From: Hyphomicrobiales bacterium
Lineage (GTDB): Bacteria; Pseudomonadota; Alphaproteobacteria; Rhizobiales; Xanthobacteraceae
NCBI GenBank assembly: GCA_021732215.1
Contig: JAKFVL010000022.1
Span: forward strand, 1 to 63,217
Direction: 5' to 3'
Length of the DNA: 63,217 bases
Shown: positions 36,261 through 46,119 of the stretch, piece after piece
Numbering within the stretch: position 1 is the stretch's first letter
Layout of the letters: the number at the start of each line of letters is the position of its first letter
The notes under the pieces: model-generated
What the model was told of the DNA's origin: nothing
Database searches by the model: none
The model's input: the letters and a program-made list of their open reading frames with translations, nothing else
Program-made: the position numbers and the translations under genes

Positions 36261-36428
36261 ATGGCGAAAGCCGTCACCATCAAGGTCAAGCTCGTGTCGT
36301 CGGCCGACACCGGTTTCTACTACGTCGCCAAGAAAAACTCGCGCACGATGACCGACAAGCTCGTGAAGAAGAAGTACGATCCGGTCGCGCGCAAGCACGT
36401 CGAATTCCGCGAGTCCAAAATCAAGTAA
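36261..36428 (+). CDS. rpmG: 50S ribosomal protein L33
   Basis: A 55-residue ribosomal protein starting [19 protein letters not shown] and ending [10 protein letters not shown], full length for the L33 family. It is the cysteine-free form, lacking the CxxC zinc pairs. GGAG precedes the ATG at good spacing. A strong terminator lies 55 bases after the stop, so it is monocistronic. Confidence 0.97.
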   Translation: MAKAVTIKVKLVSSADTGFYYVAKKNSRTMTDKLVKKKYDPVARKHVEFRESKIK

Positions 36429-36435
36429 GCTGCGG

Positions 36436-36467
36436 ATCAAGTCAGTTTCGAATCAAGTCAGTTTCGA
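36436..36467. repeat. Tandem 2 x 16-base repeat after rpmG
   Basis: Two perfect, directly adjacent copies of ATCAAGTCAGTTTCGA between the rpmG stop and its terminator. The last codons of rpmG (AATCAAGTAAG) resemble the start of a third copy, so the array may have grown from the gene end by slippage. Confidence 0.75.
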
Positions 36468-36482
36468 AGATCGCGAAATCGC

Positions 36483-36507
36483 AAACGGCGCCTCACGGCG
36501 CCGTTTT
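36483..36507 (+). terminator. Rho-independent terminator of rpmG
   Basis: A 10-bp stem (36483-36492 with 36497-36506) closing a TCAC tetraloop, ending in four T residues. Position and shape fit termination of rpmG. Confidence 0.85.
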
Positions 36508-36652
36508 GCATCTGCGGTCAATTTTGACTTCAAAAGTAATACCTCGTTTACGCTCGGCGCCGATTTGGTTGTAGTAGATACGTCCGGCAACCAAATACGA
36601 ATCTTTCTCGTGCGACAACATCGCCAAACCCAACACAGAATGGGAGGGGATC

Positions 36653-37441
36653 TTGAGCACTCAGAACCGGGCCGGCGGACAGTTTGCGGTCGCCGTGACA
36701 GCTACCGGCGCATTGATCCGCTACAGCTTCTATTTCGTCGGCGCGATCGTATTGGGCGGCATCGGCCTGCTGCTGCTCTGGTTCTGGGGCACCCGCGTCA
36801 CCGTGGTCGATAGCGCCCCCGCGTTCAATATCTCAGGCCGTTCCGTTCCCAATCTCCCGAAGACCAGCACCATCATCGCCGGAAGCCAGCTCGGCCGCGT
36901 CGAGGTGTTGCAGTTCGGAACAGTGCATAACCGCGAGACGGATTTGACCGTGGCGATGGCGATGCCGGCGAAGGGCGTGATTACGAGCGAGCGCGCCCTG
37001 ATCGATTTTCGCGAAGCCAACCTGATGCGGACCCGTCCGCTGATGACGTCAAACTATCACGATCTTGAAACACGTTTCGGATCGGTGCGCGCCGTCGAGA
37101 TGCGGGTCAACTCCGACGGCCGCTGGAAACAGTGCCTCGCCTATCAGTCCCGTTTCGACCATCCGTCCGTTCATCTGCTGGGCTGGTTCTGCGACGGCAC
37201 GGGCAGCAAGCCGAACCCGGATTCTCTCGCCTGCACGCTCGACAAGCTGACGCTGACCAAGCAGCTCACCTCCCGCGAAGCCGACGAGTTCCTCCGCAAC
37301 CGGATGACGAAGCCCGCACATTGCTCGGCGCAAGGGGTGACGCAGACCACCGACACCGGGTCGCGCAGGATTTCGCCGCCGTCTCGCTGGTCACAACCGA
37401 CCTCGAGCACGCCGCTCCCGCGTCCCGCAAGATACTACTGA
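36653..37441 (+). CDS. Single-pass membrane-anchored protein, unknown
   Basis: A 262-residue protein starting at TTG behind an excellent ribosome binding site (GGAGGGG). One strong transmembrane helix (about 25-45, FYFVGAIVLGGIGLLLLWFWG) leaves about 215 residues probably outside the cytoplasm. The soluble part contains four cysteines (QCLAYQ, GWFCDG, LACTLD, PAHCSA) that could form disulfides, and a Ser/Pro-rich end. No family recognised. Convergent with pleD. Confidence 0.75.
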   Translation: MSTQNRAGGQFAVAVTATGALIRYSFYFVGAIVLGGIGLLLLWFWGTRVTVVDSAPAFNISGRSVPNLPKTSTIIAGSQLGRVEVLQFGTVHNRETDLTVAMAMPAKGVITSERALIDFREANLMRTRPLMTSNYHDLETRFGSVRAVEMRVNSDGRWKQCLAYQSRFDHPSVHLLGWFCDGTGSKPNPDSLACTLDKLTLTKQLTSREADEFLRNRMTKPAHCSAQGVTQTTDTGSRRISPPSRWSQPTSSTPLPRPARYY

Positions 37442-37485
37442 GAAAGCCGTCCCGTGAACACAGGCGCGGGACGTTCTGAGCGCGT

Positions 37486-38907
<1,422 letters not shown>

Positions 38908-38917
38908 TGCACTCTCC

Positions 38918-39283
38918 TCATCCGATGAAGCGTCGGACGGTTTCAATAAATTTGCCGACCGAGATCGGCTTCGAAAGATAGGCTTCGCAACCGCCTTCGC
39001 GGATGCGTTCTTCATCACCCTTCATGGCGAACGCGGTGACAGCGACGACGGGGGTCGCGTGAAGAACCGGGTCGTCCTTGATCCAGCGGGTGACTTCGAG
39101 TCCGGAAACCTCCGGCAACTGAATGTCCATCAAAATCAGATCGGGGCGATACTTGCGCGCAAGGGTCAGCGCCTCCATGCCGTTGCGCGCGGCGGCGGTG
39201 TTGTAGCCATGAGCCTCCAGGAGATCGCGAAAGAGCTTCATGTTGAGCTCGTTGTCCTCCACGATCAGGACGGTCTTCGCCAC
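38918..39283 (-). CDS. divK: Single-domain response regulator DivK
   Basis: A 121-residue stand-alone receiver controlling polarity and CtrA activity in alphaproteobacteria. Phosphoacceptor Asp53 in [13 protein letters not shown], acidic pair in [14 protein letters not shown], Thr/Ala and Lys105-type residues in [10 protein letters not shown] and YLSKPIS. The GTG giving [10 protein letters not shown] is preferred to a GTG four codons upstream, because GGAG sits at proper spacing only for the inner one and family members begin this way. Operon with pleD. Confidence 0.95.
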   Translation of the reverse strand: MAKTVLIVEDNELNMKLFRDLLEAHGYNTAAARNGMEALTLARKYRPDLILMDIQLPEVSGLEVTRWIKDDPVLHATPVVAVTAFAMKGDEERIREGGCEAYLSKPISVGKFIETVRRFIG

Positions 39284-39365
39284 CCCGTTCTCCACTTCCG
39301 GGCAAATGCCTCAAGTATTGGGCAAATAGTTCGTTTCGGCACACCTCGCCGCCTCATATGGACAT

Positions 39366-39436
39366 GGTGTCCCGAAACCGAAGTTTGCTTGAGTTTGCCG
39401 CAGGTTTGGGGCGAACTTCGGATTCGGCAGGACACC
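39366..39436. repeat. Imperfect inverted repeat 1 upstream of divK
   Basis: Left arm GGTGTCCCGAAACCGAAG.. (39366-39388) and right arm ..CTTCGGATTCGGCAGGACACC (39410-39436) pair imperfectly around a 21-base centre. It is the first of two adjacent hairpins filling the divK/DUF3572 interval. Confidence 0.6.
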
Positions 39437-39453
39437 AGCATCCATCGACTCTA

Positions 39454-39521
39454 GTGTGGCTTGGTTCGGAAGCTCCCCTTCAGAAAGCCGCAACGTTGAG
39501 GGAGCTTCCGAACCACCACAC
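39454..39521. repeat. Long inverted repeat 2 between divK and DUF3572
   Basis: A perfect 15-bp repeat (39463-39477 with 39500-39514), extended outward by GTGTGG/CCACAC arms (39454-39459 with 39516-39521), with a 22-base loop. No T run follows on either strand. It could be a regulatory structure for the divergent divK and DUF3572-dinB units or a small mobile element remnant. Confidence 0.7.
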
Positions 39522-39577
39522 CACGGTATGATCATTCAAAATAGAGACGATAGGTTACGGAAAGGCAAACACTGGCA

Positions 39578-39877
39578 GTGAAACCACTTAAGCAAGACCC
39601 CCGGCAAGTCGCTGAAATCGTGGCGATTCAAGCGCTTTCCTTTGTTGCCTCGGATGTCGCGCGGCTGGGCCGCTTTCTGGCCGAGAGCGGGATCGGTCCC
39701 GAGACGCTGCGCGCGTCGGCCGCCGACCCGCGATTCCTCACCGGCGTACTCGATTTCGTGCTCCGTGACGAAGCCACGGCGAAAGAGTTCGCCGCCTCCG
39801 CCGGCTTCGAGCCGCGCACGATCTCGGCCGCCCGCGAGGCGCTCGGCGAGCCGGATTGGGAGCGCGACGTGCCGTGA
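39578..39877 (+). CDS. DUF3572 protein
   Basis: A 99-residue helical protein matching DUF3572: ALSFVASDVARLGRFLAESGIGPETLR, LTGVLDFVLRDEATAKEFAASAGFEP and the terminal ALGEPDWERDVP. In alphaproteobacteria this small gene commonly precedes dinB or lies near divK-pleD. Function unknown. Its stop overlaps the dinB GTG (GTGA), so the two should be co-translated. Start at GTG; GGAAAGG is somewhat far upstream. Confidence 0.85.
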   Translation: MKPLKQDPRQVAEIVAIQALSFVASDVARLGRFLAESGIGPETLRASAADPRFLTGVLDFVLRDEATAKEFAASAGFEPRTISAAREALGEPDWERDVP

Positions 39878-41178
39878 ACACGGAACGTCAGGAAACGGCT
39901 GCATCCGCCGAATCCGATTCAGGATTTTGCCGTGACTGCCTGAACGATATCGATCGCCCGGCGCGGCGTTGTCCGACGTGCGGCTCGCCTCGCCTGCTGC
40001 GGCATCGCGCACTGGCGAGCCTCGCGCTGGCCCATATCGATTGCGATGCATTCTATGCCACCGTCGAGAAACGGGACAATCCGGATATCGCCGACAAGCC
40101 CGTGATCATTGGCGGCGGCCGCCGCGGCGTGGTGTCGGCCGCTTGCTATATATCCCGCACCTACGGCGTGCGCTCCGCGATGCCGATGTTCAAGGCGCTG
40201 GCGCTCTGCCCGCATGCGGTGGTGGTGCGCCCCGATATGGCCAAGTACGTCCGCATCGGCCGCGAGGTGCGCCGCGCTATGCAGGCGCTGACGCCGCTGG
40301 TCGAGCCGCTGTCGATCGACGAAGCGTTCCTCGATCTGTCGGGCACCGAACTGCTGCATGGCATGATTCCGGCCAAGGTGCTGGCGCGATTTGCCCGCGA
40401 CATCGAGCGCGAGGTCGGCATCACCGTGTCGGTCGGGCTCGCGCCAAACAAGTTTCTCGCCAAGATCGCCTCCGATCTGGACAAGCCACGCGGGTTCGCC
40501 GCCCTCGATCAGGACGACGCGGTGCGTATGCTGGCGGATCGGCCTGTCGGCTTCATCTACGGCGTCGGACCGGCGACGCAGGAACGGTTGTCCGCGCGCG
40601 GCTTTCGCATCATCTCGGATTTGCAGCGCGCCGACGAAACCGACCTGATGAAGCAGTTCGGCGACGAAGGCCGCAGACTGTGGCGGCTGGCGCGCGGCAT
40701 CGATCACCGCAAGGTGGTGCCGGATCGCGGCGCCAAGACCATCTCCAGCGAGACAACGTTCGAGACCGATATCCGCGATTTCGTGACGCTCGAGAAGGTG
40801 CTGTGGCGGCTGTGCGAAAAGGTCTCATCGCGGCTGAAAGCCGGCGGCCATGCGGGCACCACGATCACGCTCAAGCTCAAGACCGCCGATTTCCGCCAGC
40901 GCACCCGTTCGCGTTCGATATCGATGCCGACGCAGCTTGCCGCGCGCATTTTCTCCACTGCGCGCGACATGCTGGCCGCCGAGATCGACGGCACCGCGTT
41001 TCGCCTGATCGGTGCGGGCGTCAGTGCGCTCAAGCCCGGATCGGAAGCCGACGAAACCGATCTGATCGACCGGCGCACCGCGCATGCCGAACGCGCCATG
41101 GACGGCCTGCGCAAGAAGTTCGGCGAGGGCGCCGTCATCAAGGGCATTGCATATGAGGGACCGGGGAAGGACGATTGA
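39874..41178 (+). CDS. dinB: DNA polymerase IV with N-terminal zinc-ribbon-like extension
   Basis: A 434-residue Y-family translesion polymerase. Catalytic motifs: HIDCDAFYATVE (first Asp), SIDEAFLDLSG (Asp-Glu pair), VSVGLAPNKFLAKIASDLDKPRG and YGVGPATQERL (helix-hairpin-helix), then the little-finger domain TISSETTFETDI. Unlike E. coli DinB it has about 45 extra N-terminal residues with paired cysteines, Cys19/Cys22 and Cys33/Cys36 (FCRDC, CPTCG), a likely zinc ribbon. No obvious beta-clamp motif was confirmed at the C-terminus. Confidence 0.94.
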   Translation: MNTERQETAASAESDSGFCRDCLNDIDRPARRCPTCGSPRLLRHRALASLALAHIDCDAFYATVEKRDNPDIADKPVIIGGGRRGVVSAACYISRTYGVRSAMPMFKALALCPHAVVVRPDMAKYVRIGREVRRAMQALTPLVEPLSIDEAFLDLSGTELLHGMIPAKVLARFARDIEREVGITVSVGLAPNKFLAKIASDLDKPRGFAALDQDDAVRMLADRPVGFIYGVGPATQERLSARGFRIISDLQRADETDLMKQFGDEGRRLWRLARGIDHRKVVPDRGAKTISSETTFETDIRDFVTLEKVLWRLCEKVSSRLKAGGHAGTTITLKLKTADFRQRTRSRSISMPTQLAARIFSTARDMLAAEIDGTAFRLIGAGVSALKPGSEADETDLIDRRTAHAERAMDGLRKKFGEGAVIKGIAYEGPGKDD

Positions 41179-41232
41179 CGAGCCCGCCGGTGGCGGACGT
41201 ATCGTCCTCACGCCGCGTCCGGGGCAACACGC

Positions 41233-42123
41233 CTACTTGCAGGGCTTGGAATCCTTGGCGTCGAATTTCGCCAGCGCGCCTGCTATGACGAAATCGTTGT
41301 AGTCGAGCACCAGCGCGCGGGACACGCCATTCTCGTAAAGCTCGAACGACATCGCGTAGACCGGGGTCTGCTCGCCGGTCGCCGATTTGACGCTGCGGTC
41401 GTAATAACTCACCGTCACCGGCCAGCGTGTCATGCCCTTGAGCTTGTCGCTGGTCGCCGAGACGTCCGGCGTCGCGGGCGCACGCTCGCCCGGAATGGCC
41501 TGCCCGATCACGCTCAGCGTGTTGTAGACCTTCTCGCCGTCGTCGGAGCCGTCATAGACCGAAAGTTCGAGCAGCGACTTGCCGTCCTTCGCGGCGGCGA
41601 CGATGCGCCGGACTTGCTCGGTCGGAAACACGGTCGCGGAATCGAGCGTGAACGTCTTCGCCTTGGGCTGCTTCAGTTTCACCGTGACCGACTTGCCGCT
41701 ACGCTCGGCAATGCCATCGACCGATCCTGTCGAGGCGTCGTTCATGCGCGTCTCGATCTTGAAGCGATAGCTTTTCCCCTCGCCGTCTTCCCAGCTCGTC
41801 GAACGCAGATCGCTCAGCGTCGTCTTGGCTTCGCCGGTGTCGAGCTGCGAGACCTGCCGGAATTCGGTGGTGTAGCCCTCGCACGAACTGCCGGTGAAAT
41901 TGTAAAGGATGCGGCCGCGCGCATTGTTGACCGATGCGTTGCCGCGCGCCTTTTGCAGGCTCAGCTCATAGACCGCCTGATGCGCCAGAAACGGCGAACC
42001 TAATGATGCGGTTGATGCCGCATGTGCGGATTGAAGCCCGGATGCGGCTCCCCACAGCGCTCCGCCCAGTACGAACGAGCGAGCCATTCCCTGCGCACTG
42101 GGCATCCGGATCGGGCAACGCAT
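41233..42123 (-). CDS. Periplasmic cell-envelope integrity protein, EipB/DUF1849 type
   Basis: A 296-residue exported protein with a signal peptide ending near LQSAHAAS. The mature part matches the EipB (DUF1849) beta-rich fold: HQAVYELSLQKARG, RGRILYNFTGSSCEGY, DLRSTSWEDGEGKSYRF, PTEQVRRIVAAA and LSVYDGSDDGEKVYNTL. Two conserved-position cysteines, in SSCEGY and the C-terminal PCK, could form the reported disulfide. EipB supports envelope integrity in Brucella. Start at 42123 with AGGAGG 5 bases upstream. Confidence 0.9.
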   Translation of the reverse strand: MRCPIRMPSAQGMARSFVLGGALWGAASGLQSAHAASTASLGSPFLAHQAVYELSLQKARGNASVNNARGRILYNFTGSSCEGYTTEFRQVSQLDTGEAKTTLSDLRSTSWEDGEGKSYRFKIETRMNDASTGSVDGIAERSGKSVTVKLKQPKAKTFTLDSATVFPTEQVRRIVAAAKDGKSLLELSVYDGSDDGEKVYNTLSVIGQAIPGERAPATPDVSATSDKLKGMTRWPVTVSYYDRSVKSATGEQTPVYAMSFELYENGVSRALVLDYNDFVIAGALAKFDAKDSKPCK

Positions 42124-42397
42124 GCGGCCTCCTGAATTTCGACGATTCGAAACTGTAATAATCCTGCGATTGCGCCGCAACTGGGGCCGGAACCGCCCAA
42201 ACCAGACTCATTGTTCAATTTGCGTTGAGAATCAGCGCCCTTTCAGGCGCTCGCGATACCGCAATTTGAACCACCCGCTTGCATGCCCTCGCATCATCGG
42301 CGAAACAGACGGGCCCGGTTTGGCCAACGCGCATTCGGCTTGACCGGCACCCAGGATTTTCAGTTCAACGCGCAAACAAACATCATCGGGGAAGCAC

Positions 42398-42865
42398 ATG
42401 ACGGGGACAGTCGAGCAGAAACTTGGCACGCTAGGCGTGGTGCTGCATGAACCGGCAAGCCCGGTCGCCAACTACGTCGGCTTCGTGCGTACCGGCAATC
42501 TGCTCTATGTCTCCGGCCAGGTCTGTCTCGGACAGGACGGCAAGCTGATCGCCAAGGGCAAATGCGGCGCGGGCGTCACCGTCGAACAAGGCGCTGCCGC
42601 CGCGCGCGGTTGCGCAATCAATTTGCTGGCGCAGGTCAAAGCCGCGCTCGGCGATCTCGACAAGGTCGCGCGGGTCGTGCGGCTCGGCGGCTTTGTCAAT
42701 TCCACGCCTGATTTTCTCGACGGCCCGAAGGTGCTCAATGGCGCATCCGACCTGATGGTTGCCGCTTTCGGCGACAAGGGCCGCCACGCCCGCACCACTG
42801 TCGGAGTCGCCTCCCTGCCCTCGGACGCAGCCGTCGAGGTCGAGGCGATCTTTGAAGTCGCGTGA
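42398..42865 (+). CDS. RidA-family protein (YjgF-like)
   Basis: A 155-residue RidA/YjgF-superfamily protein of the longer type. Recognisable stretches: NYVGFVRTGNLLYVSGQVCLGQDGK, GCAINLLAQVKAALGDLDKVARVVRLGGFVNS, and the terminal RTTVGVASLPSDAAVEVEAIFEV. The arginine in HARTTVG corresponds to the ligand-binding Arg of active RidA proteins. Likely an imine/enamine deaminase acting on amino-acid intermediates. Followed 21 bases later by the GDPD gene. Confidence 0.9.
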   Translation: MTGTVEQKLGTLGVVLHEPASPVANYVGFVRTGNLLYVSGQVCLGQDGKLIAKGKCGAGVTVEQGAAAARGCAINLLAQVKAALGDLDKVARVVRLGGFVNSTPDFLDGPKVLNGASDLMVAAFGDKGRHARTTVGVASLPSDAAVEVEAIFEVA

Positions 42866-42886
42866 TCCGGCGAGACGGGTAACCGC

Positions 42887-43633
42887 ATGCGTGCTCCCGA
42901 TTGGCTGACCGCAAGACCGGTTGCGCATCGGGGCTTGCACGATATCTCGCGCGGCATCGTCGAAAACATGCCCTCGGCGGTGTCCGCCGCCGTTGCAGGC
43001 AATTTCGCCATCGAGGTCGATCTGCAATTGTCCGCCGACGGCGAGGCGATGGTGCATCACGACTACAAGCTCGGCCGCCTCAATGAGGGTATCGGCGAGT
43101 TGATCGACATGACGGCCGCGCAGCTCAAGGCCGTCGCATTCAAGCAGACCGCGGACCGCATGATGACGCTCGGCGATCTGTGCGATCTGGTCGGCGGGCG
43201 CGTGCCGCTGGTGCTGGAAATGAAGAGCATTTACTCCGGCGATCGCAAGCTCGCCGCGCGCATGGCGCAGGTGCTGGCGAACTATCGTGGACCGGCGGCG
43301 GCGATGTCGTTCGATCCCGATCAGGTCATCGCGATCCGCGAGCACATGCCCGGCATCACCCGGGGTATCGTCGCCCAGCGCAGCTACAACGACTCCCACT
43401 GGACCCATCTGCCGCAGCCGACGCGCGACGGCATGCTCCATTTGCGCCACGGCTTCCGCACCCAGCCGCATTTCGTCGCCTACTGGGTCAACGAGTTGCC
43501 CGCGCCCGCGCCCTGGATCGCGCGCAATCTGTTCGGCTGCGCGCTGCTGACATGGACGGTGCGCACGCCCGAGCAGCGCATCCGCGCCACCCAATATGCC
43601 GATCAGATGATTTTCGAGGGATTTGTGCCCTGA
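42887..43633 (+). CDS. Glycerophosphodiester phosphodiesterase
   Basis: A 248-residue GDPD TIM barrel that releases glycerol 3-phosphate from glycerophosphodiesters. Active-site elements: PVAHRGLHD (His/Arg), AIEVDLQLSADGEAMVHHD (metal ligands and second His), LVLEMKS, and TWTVRTPEQ near the end. No signal peptide, so cytoplasmic. Same direction as the RidA gene, 21 bases after it; a family D repeat follows the stop. Confidence 0.9.
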   Translation: MRAPDWLTARPVAHRGLHDISRGIVENMPSAVSAAVAGNFAIEVDLQLSADGEAMVHHDYKLGRLNEGIGELIDMTAAQLKAVAFKQTADRMMTLGDLCDLVGGRVPLVLEMKSIYSGDRKLAARMAQVLANYRGPAAAMSFDPDQVIAIREHMPGITRGIVAQRSYNDSHWTHLPQPTRDGMLHLRHGFRTQPHFVAYWVNELPAPAPWIARNLFGCALLTWTVRTPEQRIRATQYADQMIFEGFVP

Positions 43634-43637
43634 ACAC

Positions 43638-43686
43638 GAGCATGATCCCGAAAAGTGGGACCCGGTTTTCTGACCGGATCATGCTC
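43638..43686. repeat. Dispersed palindromic element, family D copy 1
   Basis: A 49-base element with 11-base mirror ends GAGCATGATCC / GGATCATGCTC and core CCGAAAAGTGGGACCCGGTTTTC. It follows the GDPD stop by 4 bases. A second copy lies at 48096-48142. Confidence 0.85.
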
Positions 43687-43800
43687 AAAAGAACAGGTTT
43701 GCATGAGGGAACGGCGTCATCCGCAAACCGCTTGATCTGGCAACGGCAGACACGATCTGTATACTCAACGCGCTGCCGCTTTGCGGATTGAACTCGCCTG

Positions 43801-44982
43801 ATGCCTTCCGAACTGACGCTCGAAGCCGTCTCCTCCGTCAGCCAGATTCCGGCTATGGACTGGAACGCCTGCGCGCACGCCACTGGCGACGCCTACAACC
43901 CGTTCGTCAGCCACGCCTTCTTTTCCGCACTCGAAGCCTCGAAGTCCGCCAGCGCCCGCACCGGCTGGGCTCCCCGCCACCTGATCGCGCGCAGCGACGG
44001 GGCCATAGCCGGCCTGGTGCCGTGCTATCTGAAATCGCACTCGCAAGGCGAGTACGTGTTCGATCATAGCTGGGCTGACGCCTTCGCCCGCGCTGGCGGC
44101 GCGTACTATCCGAAGCTGCAAGCCTCGGTGCCGTTCACACCCGCCACCGGGCCGCGGCTTTTGATCCGCGATGGCGTCGATCGCGAGCAAATCGCCGCAG
44201 CACTGGCGCGCGGGCTGGTTGCGCTGACGGAGGCCACCGGCGCGTCGTCAGCGCATGTCACCTTCGCGCGCTCGGGCGAAGCGGCGCTGCTCGCGGAGCA
44301 CGGATTTCTCCAGCGCACCGACCAGCAATTCCACTGGCAAAATGCGGGCTATGCCACGTTCGACGATTTCCTCGTTACGCTGGCGTCGCGCCACCGCAAG
44401 GCGATCCGGCGCGAGCGGCGCGATGCGCTGGCGAACGGCGTCACCATTCATCATCTCACCGGCAGCGACCTCACCGAAGAGGCGTGGGATGCGTTTTTCG
44501 AGTTCTACATGGAGACCGGATCGCGCAAATGGGGTCATCCGTATCTCACCCGCGCGTTCTACGCGCAGATCGGAGAGACGATGCGCGACGATGTGCTGCT
44601 GGTGATGGCGAAGCGCAACGATCGCTGGATTGCGGGCGCCATCAACTTCATCGGATCGGACACGCTGTTCGGCCGCAACTGGGGCGCGATCGAGCATCAT
44701 CCGTTCCTGCATTTCGAGGTCTGTTATTATCAGGCGATCGATTTCGCGATCTCGCGCAAGCTGAAATGGGTCGAAGCCGGCGCACAGGGCGAGCACAAGA
44801 TCGCGCGCGGTTATCTGCCCCGCATCACCTACTCGGCGCATTACCTCGCCGATCCATCGTTGCGCCGCGCGGTGCGCGACTATCTCAAACACGAGCGCAA
44901 GTATGTCGAGGAAGCGGCGCGCGAACTCACCGATGCGGGTCCGTTTCGCAAAGGTATGGGCGAAGACATCTGCGAACCTTGA
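43801..44982 (+). CDS. GNAT/FemX-like acyltransferase (DUF482)
   Basis: A 393-residue protein of the DUF482 peptidogalycan-biosynthesis-type GNAT family: NPFVSHAFFSALEASKS, PRHLIARSDGAIAGLVPCYLKSHSQGEYVFD, LASRHRKAIRRERRDA, SRKWGHPYLTRAF, LFGRNWGAIEHHPFLHFEVCYYQAIDFAI and GAQGEHKIARGYLP. Two tandem GNAT folds are expected. Members are annotated as cell-wall aminoacyl transferases without firm biochemical proof. The next gene (HIT) starts 55 bases later. Confidence 0.88.
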   Translation: MPSELTLEAVSSVSQIPAMDWNACAHATGDAYNPFVSHAFFSALEASKSASARTGWAPRHLIARSDGAIAGLVPCYLKSHSQGEYVFDHSWADAFARAGGAYYPKLQASVPFTPATGPRLLIRDGVDREQIAAALARGLVALTEATGASSAHVTFARSGEAALLAEHGFLQRTDQQFHWQNAGYATFDDFLVTLASRHRKAIRRERRDALANGVTIHHLTGSDLTEEAWDAFFEFYMETGSRKWGHPYLTRAFYAQIGETMRDDVLLVMAKRNDRWIAGAINFIGSDTLFGRNWGAIEHHPFLHFEVCYYQAIDFAISRKLKWVEAGAQGEHKIARGYLPRITYSAHYLADPSLRRAVRDYLKHERKYVEEAARELTDAGPFRKGMGEDICEP

Positions 44983-45037
44983 CCCGCCGCTGGCCTCCGG
45001 GCAACACTGCAACAGGATCGAATCCGGAGCGAGCGCG

Positions 45038-45463
45038 ATGGTCGCCTACGACCCCAAAAACCTGTTTGCAAAAATCCTGCGCGGCGAACTGCCAGCCTAC
45101 AAGGTCTACGAGGACGACCATACGTTTGCGTTTCTCGACATCATGCCGCGCTGCCCCGGGCACACGCTGGTGATCCCGAAAGCGCCGGCGCGCAACATCC
45201 TCGACATCAAGCCGGACGACTTCGCTCACGTCGCGCGGACCACCTGCAAGATCGCTGCAGCCGGAGTGAAGGCGTTCGAGGCCGACGGCATCACGGTGCA
45301 GCAGTTCAACGAGACGGCCGGCGGTCAGGTCGTGTTTCATCTGCACATGCATGTGATGCCGCGCAAGGAAGGCGTGGCGCTGTTGCCGCCCGCAAGTCTC
45401 AAGGCCGAGCCGAAATTGCTTGAGGATCACGCCACGCGCATGATCGCGGCGCTGAAATCCTGA
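45038..45463 (+). CDS. HIT-family nucleotide hydrolase
   Basis: A 141-residue histidine-triad protein of the HINT/Fhit superfamily: NLFAKILRGELPAYKVYED at the N-terminus, LDIMPRCPGHTLVIPK, and catalytic HLHMHVM (HxHxHxx). Likely hydrolyses adenosine 5'-phosphoramidates or dinucleoside polyphosphates. The ATG at 45038 with GGAG 9 bases upstream is chosen over longer frames overlapping the previous gene. DUF1330 follows 7 bases later. Confidence 0.93.
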   Translation: MVAYDPKNLFAKILRGELPAYKVYEDDHTFAFLDIMPRCPGHTLVIPKAPARNILDIKPDDFAHVARTTCKIAAAGVKAFEADGITVQQFNETAGGQVVFHLHMHVMPRKEGVALLPPASLKAEPKLLEDHATRMIAALKS

Positions 45464-45470
45464 GCCTCTC

Positions 45471-45761
45471 ATGTCCGCATATGTCATCTTCGATGTCGAT
45501 ATCCGCGACATGCAAAAATATCAGGAGTTCATGGCGGGCGTGAAGCCAGCATTGGAACAGGCCGGGGCCCGGTATCTCGCGCGTGGAGGCGGCCACAAGG
45601 TCTACGAGGGCGATTGGGAGCCGCGTCGAATTGTTCTGATAGAATTCCCGTCCGTCGCCGCCTGGGAGGCGTTTTACGGCGGCCCGGTGTATCAGGGCCT
45701 CAAGAGTGTCAGGGATGCCTGCAGCTCGGCACGCCTTGTTGGCGTGGAAGGATTGGCGTAA
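45471..45761 (+). CDS. DUF1330 protein
   Basis: A 96-residue dimeric alpha-beta-barrel-like protein matching DUF1330: AYVIFDVDIRDMQKYQEFMAGVKPALEQ, YLARGGGHKVYEGDW and PRRIVLIEFPSVAAWEAFYGGPVYQ. Uncharacterised, possibly a small-molecule-binding or enzyme-accessory fold. Directly after the HIT gene (7 bases), so co-transcribed. Convergent with azlD, 13 bases apart. Confidence 0.92.
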   Translation: MSAYVIFDVDIRDMQKYQEFMAGVKPALEQAGARYLARGGGHKVYEGDWEPRRIVLIEFPSVAAWEAFYGGPVYQGLKSVRDACSSARLVGVEGLA

Positions 45762-45774
45762 CGCGATCCCGGAA

Positions 45775-46119
45775 TCAGCCCAGAAAATACTTGGCCGCGA
45801 TAATCACGGCCTCGCCCGCGATAACCCCCGCCAGCACAGATTTTCGCAATCCGAGAAATGCGACGAAGCCCGCCGCTGCCGCGCCAAACCGGAACGCGAT
45901 CGGAACGCTTGCCAGCGCACCCGGCGGTGCAACGAGAATTTGCGTAATGACGCCGGCGAGGATCGCGGTCGCCACCGCCCTCACCCACACCATCACCTCC
46001 GATCCTTCGTCGATGCCGCCGCCGACCCACAGGCCGAGCATGCGCCAGACGCCGTTCGGCAGGATGCCCGCGATCAGCAGGATCCACAGAGCGTGCCAGT
46101 CACCGATAAAGCCGCTCAT
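45775..46119 (-). CDS. azlD: AzlD-type branched-chain amino acid exporter subunit
   Basis: A 114-residue membrane protein with three or four hydrophobic segments, the small partner of AzlC. Features: WILLIAGILPNGVWRMLGLW and VWVRAVATAILAGVITQIL, ending in a helix with VIAGEAVIIAAKYFLG. Overlaps the azlC stop by four bases (ATGA). Confidence 0.9.
   Translation of the reverse strand: MSGFIGDWHALWILLIAGILPNGVWRMLGLWVGGGIDEGSEVMVWVRAVATAILAGVITQILVAPPGALASVPIAFRFGAAAAGFVAFLGLRKSVLAGVIAGEAVIIAAKYFLG

Noticed and set aside
36436-36467. CRISPR-like repeat array
   Set aside because: Only two directly adjacent 16-base units without spacers. No CRISPR array was seen anywhere in the window.
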